A DNA stretch of 64,000 bases from Mesorhizobium zhangyense (GTDB lineage: Bacteria; Pseudomonadota; Alphaproteobacteria; Rhizobiales; Rhizobiaceae), in assembly GCF_011045115.1 (NCBI RefSeq), contig NZ_JAAKZG010000003.1, positions 574,781 to 638,780 of the forward strand, written 5' to 3'. Below, in pieces: positions 1 through 8,251 of this stretch; position 1 is the stretch's first letter, and every line of letters starts with the position of its first letter. Both the position numbers and the translations under genes were made by a program. The notes under the pieces are model-generated. The model ran no database searches. It was given only the letters and a program-made list of their open reading frames with translations, and had not been told where the DNA came from.

Positions 1-38
1 CGGCCCGAAGACCGCCCGTGATCTGAAATTCGTAGCGC

Positions 39-323
39 TCAGCGCTTGTTCATGGCGCCCATGACGGCACCGACGATCGCCGTCAGCACACCGCCGCCGA
101 CCACACCACCAACTGCGTTGCCGAGCGAACCCGACAGCGCGCCCGCAACATTGGGATCACTCAGAACATTCGTCAGAATCTGCCCGCCGGCCACACCGCC
201 AACGGCACCCGAGATCACTTTTACCGCTGCACTCATCGCTGCCTGCTTGAGTGCCGCACCAATTCCGAGGCCGCCTACGGCACCGGTTACCAGCTGTATG
301 ATGATCGGAAGAAGCGCTTCCAT
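39..323 (-). CDS. small glycine-rich hydrophobic protein
   Basis: A 94-aa protein of unknown function. It is built from hydrophobic stretches full of small residues, for example GAVGGLGIGAAL near residue 14 and GAVGGVAGGQIL near residue 39, and ends in a hydrophobic helix followed by MNKR. This pattern of G/A-xxx-G/A spacing is typical of glycine-zipper membrane peptides, so membrane association is inferred. The start is well supported by GGAGGG seven bases before the ATG. A 16-base perfect palindrome lies about 26 bases upstream. It stands alone and converges on nothing visible at the left edge. No signal peptidase site or catalytic motif is visible. Confidence 0.7.
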   Translation of the reverse strand: MEALLPIIIQLVTGAVGGLGIGAALKQAAMSAAVKVISGAVGGVAGGQILTNVLSDPNVAGALSGSLGNAVGGVVGGGVLTAIVGAVMGAMNKR

Positions 324-348
324 ATTACTATCCCTCCAACAGTAAAAC

Positions 349-364
349 CGACTCGCGCGAGTCG
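349..364. promoter_or_regulatory. 16-bp perfect palindrome upstream of the glycine-rich gene
   Basis: CGACTCGCGCGAGTCG is self-complementary over all 16 bases. It lies 26 bases before the ATG of the minus-strand small protein, close to where its promoter should be, so it may be an operator. The regulator is unknown. Confidence 0.4.
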
Positions 365-481
365 ATGACCAACATGAGACGCCGATTTAGACGAAAGTCA
401 AATGCTAAGCCGCTGAAATGACACGGGCCGCTCAAACGCCGCCCGTAAGAAAACTCTTCTTTGGTTGCGATAGACGCAGCC

Positions 482-1375
482 TTATTCGGCAGCAATCGCC
501 TGCCTGGGCTGAACGGCAGCGTAGTAATCCTCCATCAGCGTCTTGGCGATTTCACCGACCTGGAAGCTATATGGGCCGACTTCGGACACCGGCGTAACTT
601 CGGCCGCCGTGCCGGTCAGGAAGCATTGCTCGAAACCCTCAAGCTCTTCCGGCAGGATCGCACGTTCGATTACTTCGATCCCGCGATCTTTGGCCAACCC
701 CATCACCGTGCGACGGGTGATGCCGTCGAGGAAGCAATCGGCCTTCGGCGTGTGGAGCTTGCCATCCCTCACGAAGAAGATGTTTGCGCCGGTCGCTTCC
801 GCCACCTGGCCGCGCCAGTCGAGCATCATCGCATCGGCATAGCCCTTGGCTTCCGCCGCATGCTTGGACAGGGTGCAGATCATGTAGAGGCCGGCAGCCT
901 TCGACTTCGACGGCGCCGTGAGCGGATCGGGCCGGCGATATTCGGCGAGGTCCAGGCGGATGCCCTTCAGCTTCTGCGCCGGGTCGAAATAGCTCGGCCA
1001 CTGCCAGATGGCGATGGCACAGTTGATGCGGTTGCTCTGCGCCGCAACGCCCATCATCTCGCTGCCGCGCCAGGCGATCGGCCGCACATAGGCGTCCAGA
1101 AGACCTTGCTTCTTCAGGAGCACACGGCAGGCATCGTCGATCTCGGCGACCGAATAGGGAATTTTGAAGCCGAGAATACGAGCCGATTCATGCAGCCGCT
1201 CCGTGTGCTCCGTCAGCTTGAAAATTTCGCCGCCATAGGCGCGTTCCCCCTCGAATACAGCACTTGCATAGTGCAAACCGTGCGTGAGTACGTGAATCTT
1301 GGCATCGGCCCACTTTACGAACTCACCATTCATCCAGATGAAACCATCCAGCTGATCGAAGGGAACGGATGCCAT
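482..1375 (-). CDS. ilvE: branched-chain amino acid aminotransferase
   Basis: Catalyses PLP-dependent transamination between Leu/Ile/Val and their 2-oxo acids, the last step of branched-chain synthesis, in the cytosol. The 297-aa protein is a fold-type IV transaminase. KAAGLY places the Schiff-base lysine at about residue 159, as in E. coli IlvE, and the EATGAN motif contacts the PLP phosphate. I chose the ATG at 1375 (MASVPFDQLDGF) because the family starts there; the frame stays open about 59 codons further upstream, but that extension has no family resemblance. It is transcribed divergently from the MarR-type gene. No tight operon partner is seen. Confidence 0.93.
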   Translation of the reverse strand: MASVPFDQLDGFIWMNGEFVKWADAKIHVLTHGLHYASAVFEGERAYGGEIFKLTEHTERLHESARILGFKIPYSVAEIDDACRVLLKKQGLLDAYVRPIAWRGSEMMGVAAQSNRINCAIAIWQWPSYFDPAQKLKGIRLDLAEYRRPDPLTAPSKSKAAGLYMICTLSKHAAEAKGYADAMMLDWRGQVAEATGANIFFVRDGKLHTPKADCFLDGITRRTVMGLAKDRGIEVIERAILPEELEGFEQCFLTGTAAEVTPVSEVGPYSFQVGEIAKTLMEDYYAAVQPRQAIAAE

Positions 1376-1545
1376 GATATCCTCCAGCGGGTCCTCGCCC
1401 GCGCACGTTTCGGGGTCGAAATACACCAGCCACAATGTCGATTGATGGCTTGAAGCCCGGCCCGATATGACCGACAAGGCAAACTCACGAAGTTCCGGAA
1501 AAAACAGCTGAGGCTTGCCTTTTCGTTCGCAATTGGCCGAAAAGC

Positions 1546-1574
1546 TTGGCAAAAATTACCAGCGCCGCTAAAAT
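1546..1574 (+). promoter_or_regulatory. sigma70-type promoter of the marR/response-regulator pair
   Basis: TTGGCA at 1546-1551, a 17-base spacer, then TAAAAT at 1569-1574. This matches the housekeeping consensus well and sits about 50 bases before the MarR start codon. Confidence 0.6.
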
Positions 1575-1594
1575 ATGTCAACAAGGCTGACATA
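1574..1594. promoter_or_regulatory. inverted-repeat operator (probable MarR autoregulation)
   Basis: TATGTCA and TGACATA form a perfect 7-bp inverted repeat with a 7-base spacer. It begins at the last base of the -10 box and covers the expected transcription start, a position that suits repression by the MarR-type product encoded directly downstream. Confidence 0.55.
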
Positions 1595-1621
1595 AATTTG
1601 AGCGACCTCATCAGGAGACCC

Positions 1622-2155
1622 ATGGCAGATCGTAACGGCAAGGATGCCAAACCAATCAGAACCGCACTCTCCAGCGAGGATGGCATCGATCTGGCCATCA
1701 TCGAACTGCTCTTCTTCGCCTATCGAGATTTCACTTCCGACCCGGACCAGATTTTGGCAGAATACGGCTTCGGCCGCGCGCATCATCGCATCCTGCATTT
1801 CGTGAACCGGATGCCCGGATTGACGGTTGCCGAACTGCTCGACGTCTTGAAAATCACCAAGCAGAGCCTCGCGCGCGTCCTGAAGCAATTGATCGACACC
1901 GGCCATGTCATACAGATACAGGGGCCTCGCGATCGGCGTCAGCGTGAACTCTATCCAACCGAAAAGGGCCGCGCGCTGGCCCTGGACCTGGCCCGGCCAC
2001 AGTCACGCCGCATCAGTGCGGCATTGAAAAGTGCACGAACGACCGAACGCGCGGGGATCGAACAATTCCTTAAAGCGATGGTCAACCCCGAATTAAGAGC
2101 GCAGATTGACAACCTGCCGGGAAATGCGCTGAGGGAGAGCCATGGAGATGAATGA
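1622..2155 (+). CDS. MarR-family transcriptional regulator (PetP-like)
   Basis: A 177-aa winged-helix regulator. The core runs from about residue 40 to 140: a recognition region near TVAELLDVLKITKQSLARVL, then a wing rich in charged residues (IQGPRDRRQRELYPTEKGRA) typical of MarR proteins. The ATG at 1622 is preceded by AGGAG at good spacing; a TTG 24 bases upstream is less likely. Its 3' end overlaps the response regulator start by 14 bases, so the two are cotranscribed. The MarR plus OmpR-type pair resembles PetP/PetR of Rhodobacter, named for an effect on bc1 genes; that link here is only by resemblance, since petABC lies 25 kb away. Confidence 0.85.
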   Translation: MADRNGKDAKPIRTALSSEDGIDLAIIELLFFAYRDFTSDPDQILAEYGFGRAHHRILHFVNRMPGLTVAELLDVLKITKQSLARVLKQLIDTGHVIQIQGPRDRRQRELYPTEKGRALALDLARPQSRRISAALKSARTTERAGIEQFLKAMVNPELRAQIDNLPGNALRESHGDE

Positions 2156-2861
2156 GATAACCGACAATCCGACAGCGCCGGAAGACGATGCACCGCATCT
2201 CCTCGTCGTCGATGATGACACCCGCATCCGCAACCTGCTGAAGCAGTATCTCAGCGAGAACGGCTTTCGCATCACCGTCGCCGGCAATGCCGACGAGGCC
2301 CGACGCAAGCTCGCCGGACTCGATTTCGATCTGCTGATCCTCGATGTCATGATGCCGGGCGAAAACGGCGTCGACCTGACGAAATCGCTGCGCGCCGAAA
2401 AATCCGTACCGATCCTGATGCTGACGGCGCTGTCTGAGACCGACAGCCGCATCACCGGGCTGGAAGCCGGTGCAGACGATTATCTGCCCAAGCCGTTCGA
2501 TCCGCGCGAACTCATCCTGCGCATCAACAATATTCTGCGCCGCGGCGGGCCGGCGGCCACGCCTAAGGTCGAGCAGCTGGTATTCGGCCCTTACACGTTC
2601 CAGATCGCCAAGCGCGAACTGAAGAAGGGCGGCGAACCGCTGAAACTCACCGACCGTGAGCAGGAGATACTGGCGATCTTTGCCGAGCGTGCCGGCGAGA
2701 CCATTCCGCGCCATGAGCTCGTGGCAGGGGAATCCGATGTCGGCGAGCGCACGATCGACGTCCAGATCAACCGGCTTCGCCGCAAGATCGAGCGCGATCC
2801 GTCCAATCCGGTCTGGCTGCAGACGGTTCGTGGCATCGGCTACCGGCTGAGCGTCGAATAG
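2142..2861 (+). CDS. OmpR/PhoB-type response regulator (PetR-like)
   Basis: A 239-aa two-component response regulator. The N-terminal receiver has the acidic cluster VVDDD near residues 22-26, the phosphoacceptor Asp in LLILDVMMPGE (about residue 68) and the conserved Lys in LPKPFDPREL. The C-terminal winged helix ends with the typical RRKIERDP and TVRGIGYRL motifs. It begins inside the 3' end of the MarR gene, with GGGAG upstream of the ATG. A histidine kinase follows after 268 bases and a GC-rich hairpin, so the kinase may have its own promoter. PetR-like by context. Confidence 0.9.
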   Translation: MEMNEITDNPTAPEDDAPHLLVVDDDTRIRNLLKQYLSENGFRITVAGNADEARRKLAGLDFDLLILDVMMPGENGVDLTKSLRAEKSVPILMLTALSETDSRITGLEAGADDYLPKPFDPRELILRINNILRRGGPAATPKVEQLVFGPYTFQIAKRELKKGGEPLKLTDREQEILAIFAERAGETIPRHELVAGESDVGERTIDVQINRLRRKIERDPSNPVWLQTVRGIGYRLSVE

Positions 2862-2993
2862 GTGCCCGAAACGGTTGGGCGTCTTTATCGCACGCCCGCG
2901 TTTCCGATTGGGAATCGGCCCGAACTCCCTATATTGATCGGATCGGACCGGGTTCGATGTTGCGCTTTCGTCTTTCGAAATAACGCAATGAAT

Positions 2994-3035
2994 TCAAACG
3001 GCGGGGCGCGTTTACCTGCGCGCCTAACCGTTTGA
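2994..3035 (+). terminator. GC-rich hairpin after the response regulator
   Basis: TCAAACGG (2994-3001) pairs with CCGTTTGA (3028-3035), and GGCGCG pairs with CGCGCC inside it. TTTCT follows. It is probably a terminator, or an mRNA boundary, between the regulator pair and the histidine kinase. Confidence 0.5.
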
Positions 3036-3129
3036 TTTCTCTAGGCTCTTCTCGCCCGTCCGCATGTGGAATAGACTGATCTTTCCAATGGCTTTGCCCG
3101 CAGCGGGCCATTGCGGATGGAAACGGCAG

Positions 3130-4542
3130 ATGGCGACTTCGGAACTGAACGGACCGGGAAACGAGAACCTTGTCGCGCGCGCCAGGCGCGCGGTTGCCGC
3201 CGTGCCGAAAAACTGGAAACGCTTCTGGCGGCTCGTTTCCCTCTACATGCCGAAGCGGCTTTATCCGCGCTCGCTGATCATCATCATCACGCCGATGATC
3301 CTGTTGCAGTCGGTGGTCGCCTTCAACTTCATGGAACGCCACTGGCAGACGGTAACGCTGCGCCTGTCGCAGGCCGTAACCCGCGATATCGCCGCGATCA
3401 TCGACATGATCGAGACCTATCCGCATGATGACGATTACGCCAACGTCATCCGCATCGCGCAGGACAGGCTCTCGTTGAAAATCGATCTGCTGCCGCCCGA
3501 CCCCCTGCCGCCGCCGGGGCCGAAGCCATTCTTTTCAATCCTCGACCAGATCCTGTCGTCGGAGATCACGCGGCAGATCAACCGGCCGTTCTGGATCGAC
3601 ACCGTCGGCAACTCCAACATCGTCGAAGTGCGCATCCAACTCGAAAACAAGGTGCTGCGCGTTTTCGTGCGCCGCAGCCAGGCCTATGCGTCGAACACCC
3701 ACATCTTCCTGATCTGGATGGTCGGCACCTCGCTGGTGCTGCTGGTGATCGCCATTCCTTTCCTGCGCAACCAGATCAGGCCGATCCTGGCGCTCGCGGA
3801 AGCCGCCGAGAGCTTCGGCAAAGGCCGCCCGATGCCGCGCGATTTCCGCCCGCGCGGTGCCGAGGAAGTGCGCCGTGCCGGCTTCGCCTTCATCCAAATG
3901 CGCGAGCGCATCGAGCGCCAGATCGAGCAGCGCACGGCGATGCTGACCGGCGTCAGTCACGATCTGAGAACGATCCTCACGCGCTTCAGGCTGCAACTGG
4001 CGCTGTCCGGCAAGAAGCCGGACCTCGCAGCACTCAACCAGGACATCGACGACATGCAGTCGATGCTGGAAGGCTATCTCGAATTCGCCCGCGGCGAGGC
4101 CTCCGAAGACCCCGGCCGCTTCGATCTCGATGCCTATTTCCATCAGCTTGGCGAAGAGGCCAAGCTGCGCGAGCGCAAGCTGGCCACGTCGCTCGTCGGC
4201 GACCGCGATATCCATGTGCGCCCCAACGCGTTCAGCCGGCTTCTCGCCAACATCACCGGCAACGCTTTCCGCTATGCCAAGGAAGTTCGCGTCAACGCCA
4301 CGCATACGCGCGGTTCGCTGACGGTCGTCGTCGACGACAACGGGCCGGGCATTCCCCCGGAAAAGCGTGAAGAGGTGTTCAAGCCGTTCGTGCGGCTCGA
4401 CGAAGCCCGCAATCTGGACGCCAGCGGCACGGGCCTCGGCCTTGCTATTGCCCGCGACATCGCCCGCAGCCACGGCGGCGACATCACGCTGGACGACAGC
4501 CCGCTGGGCGGCCTGAGGGCGATCATCAAGGTGCCGGCCTGA
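3130..4542 (+). CDS. EnvZ-type sensor histidine kinase
   Basis: A 470-aa membrane kinase that probably phosphorylates the response regulator just upstream. Visible parts in order: TM1 (LIIIITPMILLQSVVAFNF), a periplasmic domain of about 130 residues, TM2 (IFLIWMVGTSLVLLVIAI), a HAMP-like linker, the H-box VSHDLRTILTRF (His about 277), the N-box NITGNAFRY, and the G boxes DNGPGI and GTGLGLAI. The H-box has Ile where most kinases have Pro (HDLRTPL). I chose ATG 3130 (MATSELN); an in-frame ATG at 3064 would add 22 residues. Function inferred from family and position; the signal is unknown. Confidence 0.88.
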   Translation: MATSELNGPGNENLVARARRAVAAVPKNWKRFWRLVSLYMPKRLYPRSLIIIITPMILLQSVVAFNFMERHWQTVTLRLSQAVTRDIAAIIDMIETYPHDDDYANVIRIAQDRLSLKIDLLPPDPLPPPGPKPFFSILDQILSSEITRQINRPFWIDTVGNSNIVEVRIQLENKVLRVFVRRSQAYASNTHIFLIWMVGTSLVLLVIAIPFLRNQIRPILALAEAAESFGKGRPMPRDFRPRGAEEVRRAGFAFIQMRERIERQIEQRTAMLTGVSHDLRTILTRFRLQLALSGKKPDLAALNQDIDDMQSMLEGYLEFARGEASEDPGRFDLDAYFHQLGEEAKLRERKLATSLVGDRDIHVRPNAFSRLLANITGNAFRYAKEVRVNATHTRGSLTVVVDDNGPGIPPEKREEVFKPFVRLDEARNLDASGTGLGLAIARDIARSHGGDITLDDSPLGGLRAIIKVPA

Positions 4543-4720
4543 GATTCGGCAAAACCGCGATAGGCCGTCGCTTCCCATAAGCATTTGAATCGCCTGCAAA
4601 CTATCGTCGGGCGTGACGACCGTCGTGATCTTTGCCGATACTCCCGGCATTCGCTGTGAGACGGCCCGGAGGAGACAGGTACGTCGCAGCGATATTTCAG
4701 CACCGATGGGAGGATCATCC

Positions 4721-6523
4721 ATGCTCGAAAAGGCACCGCAAAAGACACTTACCGACCTGCTCGACCGCTTCGGCAAGGCCCTGGCCGCCGGCGACATAGA
4801 CACGGCAGTCGGCCTGTTTCAGGAAGACTGCTACTGGCGCGACCTCGTTACATTCACCTGGAACATCAAGACGATGGAGGCCCCCGATCAGGTCCGCCAG
4901 ATGCTGGAAGAACAGCTGGCAAGTACCAAGCCCGAGAAGTGGGCGCTGGCCGAAGGCGAAGACGTTAGCGAAGCCGACGGCATCATCGATGGCTGGATCA
5001 CTTTCGAGACGAATGTAGCGCGTGGCTACGGCCATATCCGCCTCAAGGACGGCCGTATTTGGACCTTGCTGACGACGATGAGCGAGTTGAAAGGCCATGA
5101 GGAGCCGCTGGGCTTTGCCCGCCCGATGGGCGCCAAGCACGGCTCCGGCAAGAACCGCAAGACGTGGAAGGAGGAACGCGAGGAGGAAGCCAGCGAACTC
5201 GGCTTCTCGCGCCAGCCCTATTGCGTCATCGTCGGCGGCGGCCAGGGCGGCATCGCGCTTGGCGCGCGGCTGCGTCAGCTCGGCGTATCGACCATCATCA
5301 TCGAGCGCAACGAGCGCGCCGGCGACAGCTGGCGCAAGCGCTACAAGTCTCTCTGCCTGCACGACCCGGTCTGGTACGACCATCTACCCTATATCGACTT
5401 CCCCAAGAACTGGCCGGTCTTCGCGCCCAAGGACAAGATCGGCGACTGGCTGGAAATGTACACCAAGGTCATGGAGCTTAATTACTGGAGCTCGACCGAG
5501 TGCAAGAGCGCTTCCTATGACGAGAAGACCAAGGAATGGACGGTGGTCGTCGAGCGCGACGGCAAGGAGATCGCTCTGAAGCCCAAGCAGCTCGTTCTGG
5601 CCACCGGCATGTCCGGCAAGGCCAATATGCCGAAGATCAAGGGCATGGACATCTTCAAGGGCGACCAGCAGCACTCCTCGAAACACCCCGGCCCCGAAAA
5701 ATACGCCGGCAAGAAAGTCGTCGTCGTCGGTTCCAACAATTCGGCGCATGACATCTGTGCGGCTCTTTGGGAAGCAGGTGCGGACGTCACCATGCTGCAG
5801 CGATCCTCGACCCATATCGTCAAGTCGGACTCGCTGATGGAGATCGGGCTTGGCTCGCTCTACTCGGAACAGGCGGTCGAAGCCGGCATGACGACAAGGA
5901 AGGCCGATCTGATCTTCGCCTCCCTGCCCTACAAGATCATGCATGAGTTCCAGATACCGGTTTACAACGCGATCCGCGAACGCGACGCCGATTTCTACAA
6001 GCGGCTTGAGAAAGCCGGTTTCATGCTCGACTTCGGCGACGACGAATCCGGCCTGTTCATGAAATACCTGCGGCGCGGCTCCGGCTACTACATCGATGTC
6101 GGCGCCTCCGAACTCGTCGCCAACGGCTCGATCAAGCTGAAGAGCGGCGTCGACGTGAAGGAACTGACGGAAAACTCGGTGATCCTGACCGACGGCACCG
6201 AACTCCCGGCCGATCTGATCGTCTATGCCACCGGCTACGGCTCGATGAATGGCTGGGCAGCCGACCTGATCTCCAGGGAAGTCGCCGACAAAGTCGGGAA
6301 ATGCTGGGGTCTGGGTTCCAACACCACCAAGGACCCCGGCCCGTGGGAGGGCGAACAGCGCAACATGTGGAAACCGACGCAGCAGGAAGCGCTATGGTTC
6401 CATGGCGGCAACCTCCACCAGTCGCGTCATTATTCGCAGTATCTGTCGCTGCAGCTCAAGGCACGGCAGGAAGGCATCGCAACGCCAGTCTACGGGCTGC
6501 AAAAGGTCCATCATCTGTCTTGA
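4721..6523 (+). CDS. NTF2-like domain fused to a flavin-containing monooxygenase
   Basis: A 600-aa flavoprotein. Residues 1 to about 130 look like a SnoaL/NTF2-like domain (DLLDRFGKALAAGDIDTAVG, then a barrel). The rest is an FMO: FAD-binding VIVGGGQGGIALG near residue 172, the FMO-like segment GDQQHSSKH near residue 320, and an NADPH-binding segment GSNNSAHDI near residue 337. It should oxygenate a small nucleophilic substrate using NADPH and O2. The bacterial family includes relatives of plant YUCCA enzymes, but substrate cannot be read here. The start has GGGAGG upstream; a longer in-frame start exists at 4613 but lacks a clear ribosome site. Single gene, converging with the TMEM43 gene. 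Confidence 0.85.
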   Translation: MLEKAPQKTLTDLLDRFGKALAAGDIDTAVGLFQEDCYWRDLVTFTWNIKTMEAPDQVRQMLEEQLASTKPEKWALAEGEDVSEADGIIDGWITFETNVARGYGHIRLKDGRIWTLLTTMSELKGHEEPLGFARPMGAKHGSGKNRKTWKEEREEEASELGFSRQPYCVIVGGGQGGIALGARLRQLGVSTIIIERNERAGDSWRKRYKSLCLHDPVWYDHLPYIDFPKNWPVFAPKDKIGDWLEMYTKVMELNYWSSTECKSASYDEKTKEWTVVVERDGKEIALKPKQLVLATGMSGKANMPKIKGMDIFKGDQQHSSKHPGPEKYAGKKVVVVGSNNSAHDICAALWEAGADVTMLQRSSTHIVKSDSLMEIGLGSLYSEQAVEAGMTTRKADLIFASLPYKIMHEFQIPVYNAIRERDADFYKRLEKAGFMLDFGDDESGLFMKYLRRGSGYYIDVGASELVANGSIKLKSGVDVKELTENSVILTDGTELPADLIVYATGYGSMNGWAADLISREVADKVGKCWGLGSNTTKDPGPWEGEQRNMWKPTQQEALWFHGGNLHQSRHYSQYLSLQLKARQEGIATPVYGLQKVHHLS

Positions 6524-6530
6524 TGGATAC

Positions 6531-6569
6531 GAAAAGGCGCGACGGTCCGTGCAACACTGACCGTCGCGC
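6531..6569 (-). terminator. Rho-independent terminator of the TMEM43 gene
   Basis: A perfect 10-bp stem (GCGCGACGGT at 6537-6546 with ACCGTCGCGC at 6560-6569) has a 13-base loop. Read on the minus strand it is followed by CTTTTCG, directly after the stop of the minus-strand gene. It also lies between two convergent genes. Confidence 0.7.
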
Positions 6570-6575
6570 AGTTGC

Positions 6576-7748
6576 CTATGCGGTGACAGCCGTCACAGGC
6601 TTTCGCGAGCGTCCGAGATAGGTCATCGCGTAAGCAATGAGCGCACCCGCAACGATGGTGCCGATTGCCAGAAGCGGCCGGTAATAGAACCACGCCAGCG
6701 CTATCGTCGTGGTCCCGACGAGTGTTGCCAGGACGACGGCCAGTGTACCCGTTCCCAGCCGCACGATGCTGCCAAGGAAGGGGATGATGTCGGCCAGAAC
6801 GCCGATCGGCCCCATGACCAGCCCAAAGCCGATAGCGAGAAACAGGAGGCCTACGACGCGGACGATCCAGGTGAGCACATTGTTTTCGCTGACCGCATCG
6901 GCAAACATCCTGTCGGCAGGCACCATGCCGCTTTGAACCATCAGCAAGGCATCCCCGGCCGCCGTCTGATAAGGCGCAAACGAGGCACCGGATTGCCGCG
7001 CGATGACGCTGATGTCGCCCAGCGGCACGAACTCGTAGCTGATGCGGTAATCGCCGACGGCCGGCGATGCCGGGCTGGACCCGAGATAGATGCCGCCATT
7101 GAAGACGCTAACCTTTTCCGAACCGGGATAAGCCGCCTGGATATCGGACGCCATGGCGGGCGTAATCGTCAGAGTCTGTTCGCCGCCGATCTGGTTCAGC
7201 ACCGGCCTGTCGAGCGAGAAAGCGCCAAGCGTGCCCTTTGGTATCTGAAACGATTGGCCGCTCACTTCCATGGATGGATTGCCGTGACCGTCCGGGCGCT
7301 TGAACGATGACGAGTCAATCGCCTTGTCTTTCCAGGTTCTCGAATAGCTATAGGTCGTGACCGTCTCTTCGCCGCCGCCGAGTTTCTTCGTCGTTTCCGA
7401 CTGCGATTCTTCGATCCATTGATACATCTCGACATTGCGCACCAGGCGAACACCCTGGATGCTTATGCCGAAGTCGACATCTTCAGGCGTCGAACTAGTC
7501 GTCAATTGGCCGCCGACATGCACCAGCTTGCCGTCATTGGCTGCATCGACGGCATCGCTTGATATCGCCACGACCGCGCTGGCGCCCTCAGCCAGAGAAC
7601 GAGCCGTGGTCACCGCGCGGCCCTCGTTCCAGAAGAGCAGCGCCACCATGCCAACGATCAGCACGAAGCCGACAAGCATCCCCAGGAAGGATCGCCCGAT
7701 ACGTCCAAACCACGACACCGAAGTCGTTTCACGAAAAGAATCGCTCAT
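6576..7748 (-). CDS. TMEM43 family membrane protein
   Basis: A 390-aa protein. A TM helix near the N terminus (GRSFLGMLVGFVLIVGMVAL) is followed by FWNEGRAV, a hallmark of TMEM43 proteins, then a large mixed domain with repeated surface loops, and a C-terminal block of three to four TM helices starting near VVGLLFLAIGFGLVMGPIGV. Bacterial members are mostly uncharacterised membrane proteins; human TMEM43 sits in the inner nuclear membrane. Start at MSDSFRETTS chosen because the TM signature follows at the usual distance. Stands alone. Confidence 0.85.
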   Translation of the reverse strand: MSDSFRETTSVSWFGRIGRSFLGMLVGFVLIVGMVALLFWNEGRAVTTARSLAEGASAVVAISSDAVDAANDGKLVHVGGQLTTSSTPEDVDFGISIQGVRLVRNVEMYQWIEESQSETTKKLGGGEETVTTYSYSRTWKDKAIDSSSFKRPDGHGNPSMEVSGQSFQIPKGTLGAFSLDRPVLNQIGGEQTLTITPAMASDIQAAYPGSEKVSVFNGGIYLGSSPASPAVGDYRISYEFVPLGDISVIARQSGASFAPYQTAAGDALLMVQSGMVPADRMFADAVSENNVLTWIVRVVGLLFLAIGFGLVMGPIGVLADIIPFLGSIVRLGTGTLAVVLATLVGTTTIALAWFYYRPLLAIGTIVAGALIAYAMTYLGRSRKPVTAVTA

Positions 7749-7884
7749 TGCCGACGCCCCCAAACAGCAAGAAAGCCGGCAGCGCCGGCTCATTTTGTCC
7801 CCAGAGCCGTATCCGTCATTTTGGGTTGGGAAGCAATTCGGCGGCACAGGATTTTAGGTGCGAAAATGTGCTGGCAAGTCGCCG

Positions 7885-8244
7885 CTAGAAGAGGCGACCG
7901 CCATCCGGCACGCGCCGCTCGATGGCGCCGAGCACCACGTCGCCTTCTTCATCAGGAAAACCAAGCGTCAGCACTTCGGACATGAATTTTCCGATCTGGC
8001 GCGGCGGGAAGTTGACCACGGCAAAGACCTGCCGCCCGATGAGCGTGTCGATGGAATAGTATTTGGTGATCTGCGCCGACGATTTCTTGATGCCGATCTC
8101 CGGCCCAAAATCGATCTTCAGCTTGAATGCCGGCTTGCGCGCTTCCGGATATGGTTCCACCTCGACGATCGTGCCGGCACGGATGTCGACGCGATCGAAA
8201 TCGGCGAAGGTGATCTCCGGCTTTCTTGTCGTGTCTGCGGTCAT
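7885..8244 (-). CDS. csaA: CsaA-type tRNA-binding protein / export chaperone
   Basis: A 119-aa single-domain protein with the EMAP/tRNA-binding OB fold: FDRVDIRAGTIVEVEPYPEA at the start, KIDFGPEIGIKKSSAQI in the middle and RQVFAVVNFPPRQIG later. These match CsaA, which binds tRNA and acts as an export chaperone in Bacillus; the role in alphaproteobacteria is inferred. Length fits the family, so ATG 8244 (MTADTTRKPE) is preferred. It lies 7 bases after the ybjN gene on the same strand and is likely cotranscribed with it. Confidence 0.88.
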   Translation of the reverse strand: MTADTTRKPEITFADFDRVDIRAGTIVEVEPYPEARKPAFKLKIDFGPEIGIKKSSAQITKYYSIDTLIGRQVFAVVNFPPRQIGKFMSEVLTLGFPDEEGDVVLGAIERRVPDGGRLF

Positions 8245-8251
8245 GGAAAAA

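Noticed and set aside
2142..4542. Direct link of the PetP/PetR-like pair to petABC control in this genome
   Set aside because: Only a name-level resemblance; no shared binding site was found upstream of petA (the petA repeat differs from TATGTCA/TGACATA).
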